DNA of 64,000 nt from Gramella sp. AN32 (GTDB lineage: Bacteria > Bacteroidota > Bacteroidia > Flavobacteriales > Flavobacteriaceae): NCBI RefSeq assembly GCF_023718305.1, contig NZ_QEYO01000007.1:62001-126000 (forward strand), read 5' to 3'. This document shows positions 61,978-64,000 of the stretch, piece by piece. Below the pieces are notes generated by a model. The model was not told the DNA's origin. It made no database searches and saw only the letters and a program-made list of their open reading frames with translations. The position numbers and the translations under genes are program-made. The number at the start of each line of letters is the position of its first letter. Position 1 is the first letter of the stretch.

Positions 61978-62674
61978 ATTTTCTGCGGAAGAGTTTAAAA
62001 CCGGCCAGATTTTACTTTTTGATAAACCCCTGAATTGGACTTCTTTCCAGTTAGTCAATAAAATTCGCTGGCTAATCAGGAAAAGTTGTCACATCAAAAA
62101 AATTAAGGTGGGCCACGCGGGAACTTTAGATCCCCTGGCGACCGGATTGTTGATCATCTGTACGGGAAAGTTCACCAAAAAAATTCAGGAATTACAGGGA
62201 CAGGTCAAGGAGTATACCGGAACGATCACTTTAGGTTCTACCACGCCTTCATTTGATTTGGAAACTGAAATTGATGCCTCTTTTCCAACAGATCATATTT
62301 CAGAAAAGCTTTTAGTGGAAACTTCGAAAAAATTCATTGGTGAAATTGGGCAAACCCCGCCTGTTTTTTCAGCATTAAAAAAGGATGGAAAAAGGCTGTA
62401 TGAATATGCCCGCGAAGGACAGGAAGTTGAAATCCAGAAACGAAAAGTAGAAATTTCAGCTTTTGACATCGATGCTTCAGCATTTCCAAAGATATATTTT
62501 AGAGTAGTTTGTAGCAAAGGAACTTATATTCGAAGTCTGGCGCATGAATTTGGAATGGCCCTGAACAGCGGGGCGCATCTTTCCGAATTAAGGAGAACGG
62601 CAATTGGTGATTTTCAGGTTGCAAAAGCTTTCAATGTCGCAGCTTTTGAAAATTTGCTACCTTCACAGGATTAA
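61964..62674 (+). CDS. truB: tRNA pseudouridine55 synthase TruB
   Basis: About 236 aa from the ATG at 61964 (MHNNKFSAEEFKTGQILLFDKPLNWTSF), where the family begins and which overlaps the end of uppP by 14 bases. The catalytic Asp is in KVGHAGTLDPLATGLL and the second motif is EYTGTITLGSTTPSFDLE; RVVCSKGTYIRSLAHEFG follows. It isomerises U55 in tRNA T-loops. It is a stable part of the ftsX-uppP-truB block. Confidence 0.95.
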   Translation: MHNNKFSAEEFKTGQILLFDKPLNWTSFQLVNKIRWLIRKSCHIKKIKVGHAGTLDPLATGLLIICTGKFTKKIQELQGQVKEYTGTITLGSTTPSFDLETEIDASFPTDHISEKLLVETSKKFIGEIGQTPPVFSALKKDGKRLYEYAREGQEVEIQKRKVEISAFDIDASAFPKIYFRVVCSKGTYIRSLAHEFGMALNSGAHLSELRRTAIGDFQVAKAFNVAAFENLLPSQD

Positions 62675-62697
62675 TATTTTCCCACTTTTATCTGGAA

Positions 62698-63411
62698 ATG
62701 GATTTTTTTGAAAAACATAAAGCCCTAATCATCACCTCTTTGTTATTCGCAATATTGGTGCTGGTGCTTTATAATTTTAACCTCGCCCAAAACAGGCAGC
62801 AGGTTTCAGAAATGCTTGTGGATTTGGAACAATTTAAAGTAGAGGAACAGCCGGAAGAACCTGAAACAGAGCAGGAAACTCAGTCTCAAAATCAGCGAAA
62901 TATTCAAACCAATCAGGCATTTAACGAAAGTAAAGAAGCCCGTGATGCCGATATGAACAATAGGCTTAATGAGATTTTCGAAAAGAATACCGCTAACCAG
63001 GAAGCCGAAGAAAACAATGAAAATTCAAATGCTGATGGGAATTATGCGCTGAGCAGAAAGAATTCTGAAAAGCAAAAAACCAAATCTGACGGAAATGACA
63101 ATTCAGATGAAATTGGGCAAAAATCGGCAGTATATGATTATAGTTCCATTTCATTTTCACTGAAGGGCAGGAATGCGGTAAAAATTCCCAATCCGGTTTA
63201 CACCTGTGATAATGCCGGGAAAATTGTAGTGAATATTATTGTGGATGCCAACGGATTTGTAACTGATGTGTCCCTTAATAAAGGAAGTTCAAACTCCTCC
63301 AACGAATGCCTTACGGAAAGAGCACTGCAATACGCGATTGATGCACGATTTACCAGGCTCACAGGTCAAAATTCGCAACCCGGTACCATTACTTATTATT
63401 TTAGATCTTAA
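62698..63411 (+). CDS. TonB-like energy-transducer protein
   Basis: 237-aa protein with one N-terminal membrane anchor (about 10-30, LIITSLLFAILVLVLYNF), a Glu/Asn/Gln-rich periplasmic linker (about 45-150) and a C-terminal TonB-C-like domain (about 155-237; GRNAVKIPNPVYTCDNAGKIVVNIIVDANGFVTDV and ALQYAIDARF). This may be a TonB protein that energises SusC-type receptors; the linker is acidic and lacks the Pro-rich pattern of E. coli TonB. It follows truB by 23 bases and the tag gene by 2, so all may share a transcript. Confidence 0.75.
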   Translation: MDFFEKHKALIITSLLFAILVLVLYNFNLAQNRQQVSEMLVDLEQFKVEEQPEEPETEQETQSQNQRNIQTNQAFNESKEARDADMNNRLNEIFEKNTANQEAEENNENSNADGNYALSRKNSEKQKTKSDGNDNSDEIGQKSAVYDYSSISFSLKGRNAVKIPNPVYTCDNAGKIVVNIIVDANGFVTDVSLNKGSSNSSNECLTERALQYAIDARFTRLTGQNSQPGTITYYFRS

Positions 63412-63413
63412 TT

Positions 63414-64000
63414 ATGGAAAAACACAAATGTGGCTGGTGTCTTGGCGACCCTTTATATGAAGCATATCATGATACGGAATGGGGTGTTCCGGTTTTGGAT
63501 GATGAAAACATTTTTGAGTTCTTGATCCTGGAAACCTTCCAGGCGGGCTTAAGCTGGATCACTATTCTTCGGAAAAGGGGAAATTTCAGAAAAGCTTTTG
63601 ATAATTTCGACTACCGGAAAATCGCATTATATGAAGAACCTAAGATTGCTGAATTACTCCAGGATGCAGGCATTATTCGGAACCAGCTAAAAATAAGGTC
63701 TACCGTTTCCAATGCCAGAAATTTTATGAAAATTCAGGAAGAATTTGGCAATTTTAGCCGATATATCTGGAGTTTTGTAAATGGAGTTCCCATCCAGAAT
63801 GAGGTACAAAATTATAAAGAAGCACCGGCAACCACGGCACTTAGCGATAAATTAAGCAAAGACCTGAAAAAACGCGGATTCAAATTTGTAGGATCTACTG
63901 TGATCTATGCACATATGCAGGCAACGGGAATGGTAAACGATCATGAAACGAATTGCTTTCGATATGCGGAAGTAAAAAAAATGGGGGAAAAAATAAAATT
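63414..64000 (+). CDS. tag: DNA-3-methyladenine glycosylase I, 3' end missing
   Basis: Frame open from the ATG at 63414 to the window end, so only the last few codons are missing. The family signature CGWCLGDPLYEAYHDTEWGVPV (zinc Cys and His at the front, residues about 6-27) and the conserved FQAGLSWITILRKRGNFRKAF with the catalytic Glu region are readable, and the 3' zinc ligands are in MVNDHETNCFRY near 180. It removes 3-methyladenine from DNA. It follows the TonB-like gene by 2 bases. The length matches Tag (about 190 aa). Confidence 0.93.
   Translation, partial: MEKHKCGWCLGDPLYEAYHDTEWGVPVLDDENIFEFLILETFQAGLSWITILRKRGNFRKAFDNFDYRKIALYEEPKIAELLQDAGIIRNQLKIRSTVSNARNFMKIQEEFGNFSRYIWSFVNGVPIQNEVQNYKEAPATTALSDKLSKDLKKRGFKFVGSTVIYAHMQATGMVNDHETNCFRYAEVKKMGEKIK

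Overview
The window is a contiguous piece of a Bacteroidota chromosome, most likely a marine-type Flavobacteriaceae. The supporting signs are a SusC/SusD pair, promoters of the TTG-N18..21-TAnnTTTG type, few recognisable Shine-Dalgarno sites, low GC, a DnaE with an N-terminal exonuclease, an Ala/Glu-tailed ribosomal protein S16, and the gene order ftsX-DUF3098-uppP-truB. I see no phage, insertion sequence, CRISPR array or integron.

Region 0.1-12.4 kb holds secreted enzymes and lipoproteins: a DUF1579-like protein, a DsbD-type reductase, a GH130 enzyme, a two-gene unit of a ChbG/YdjC-type deacetylase and a GH3/beta-lactamase fusion, a haem/FG-GAP lipoprotein, a TolB-like beta-propeller protein and a sugar isomerase-like protein. 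Region 12.6-25.7 kb is an amino-sugar utilisation locus. SusC/SusD take up the glycan. A ROK/NagC-type repressor and a glucosamine-6-phosphate deaminase fused to a PIG-L-type deacetylase domain face them. A four-gene operon (ROK kinase, MFS sugar transporter, creatininase-family hydrolase, GH20 hexosaminidase) faces those in turn. Together they suggest use of a GlcNAc-containing glycan (chitin oligosaccharide, peptidoglycan or N-glycan fragments). No classical nagA is present in the window.

Region 25.9-36.8 kb contains an exported Xaa-Pro aminopeptidase, a large lipoprotein of unknown function, a small membrane protein, a TPR-LytS histidine kinase with its LytTR regulator, and several exported proteins of unknown function. 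Region 37.1-45.3 kb is a dense run of small soluble genes: two ArsR-type repressors, five SRPBCC/AHSA1 proteins, three VOC-fold proteins, DUF1801 and YdeI-like proteins, a RibD-C reductase, a DinB-like protein and a GlxA-type regulator. The two ArsR units share one promoter/operator architecture but have different operator sequences.

Region 45.5-64 kb is housekeeping: tRNA-Asp, a DUF58 protein, thioredoxin, dnaE, a ferritin-like protein, rpsP-rimM, alanine dehydrogenase, leuS, a ketopantoate reductase-like gene, ftsX-DUF3098-uppP-truB, a TonB-like protein and the start of tag. This part carries a family of short palindromic repeats. They fill 59.06-60.03 kb almost completely, they sit at the stop codon of dnaE and the 5' end of leuS, and two copies lie in frame inside leuS, where they encode extra peptide segments.

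The most interesting signals are the coding repeats in leuS, a candidate small RNA at 4.1-4.28 kb, a 25-bp perfect palindrome inside the amino-sugar operon promoter, the twin ArsR operator/promoter modules, and a giant intercistronic hairpin downstream of susD. All family calls come from reading motifs; no database search was possible.
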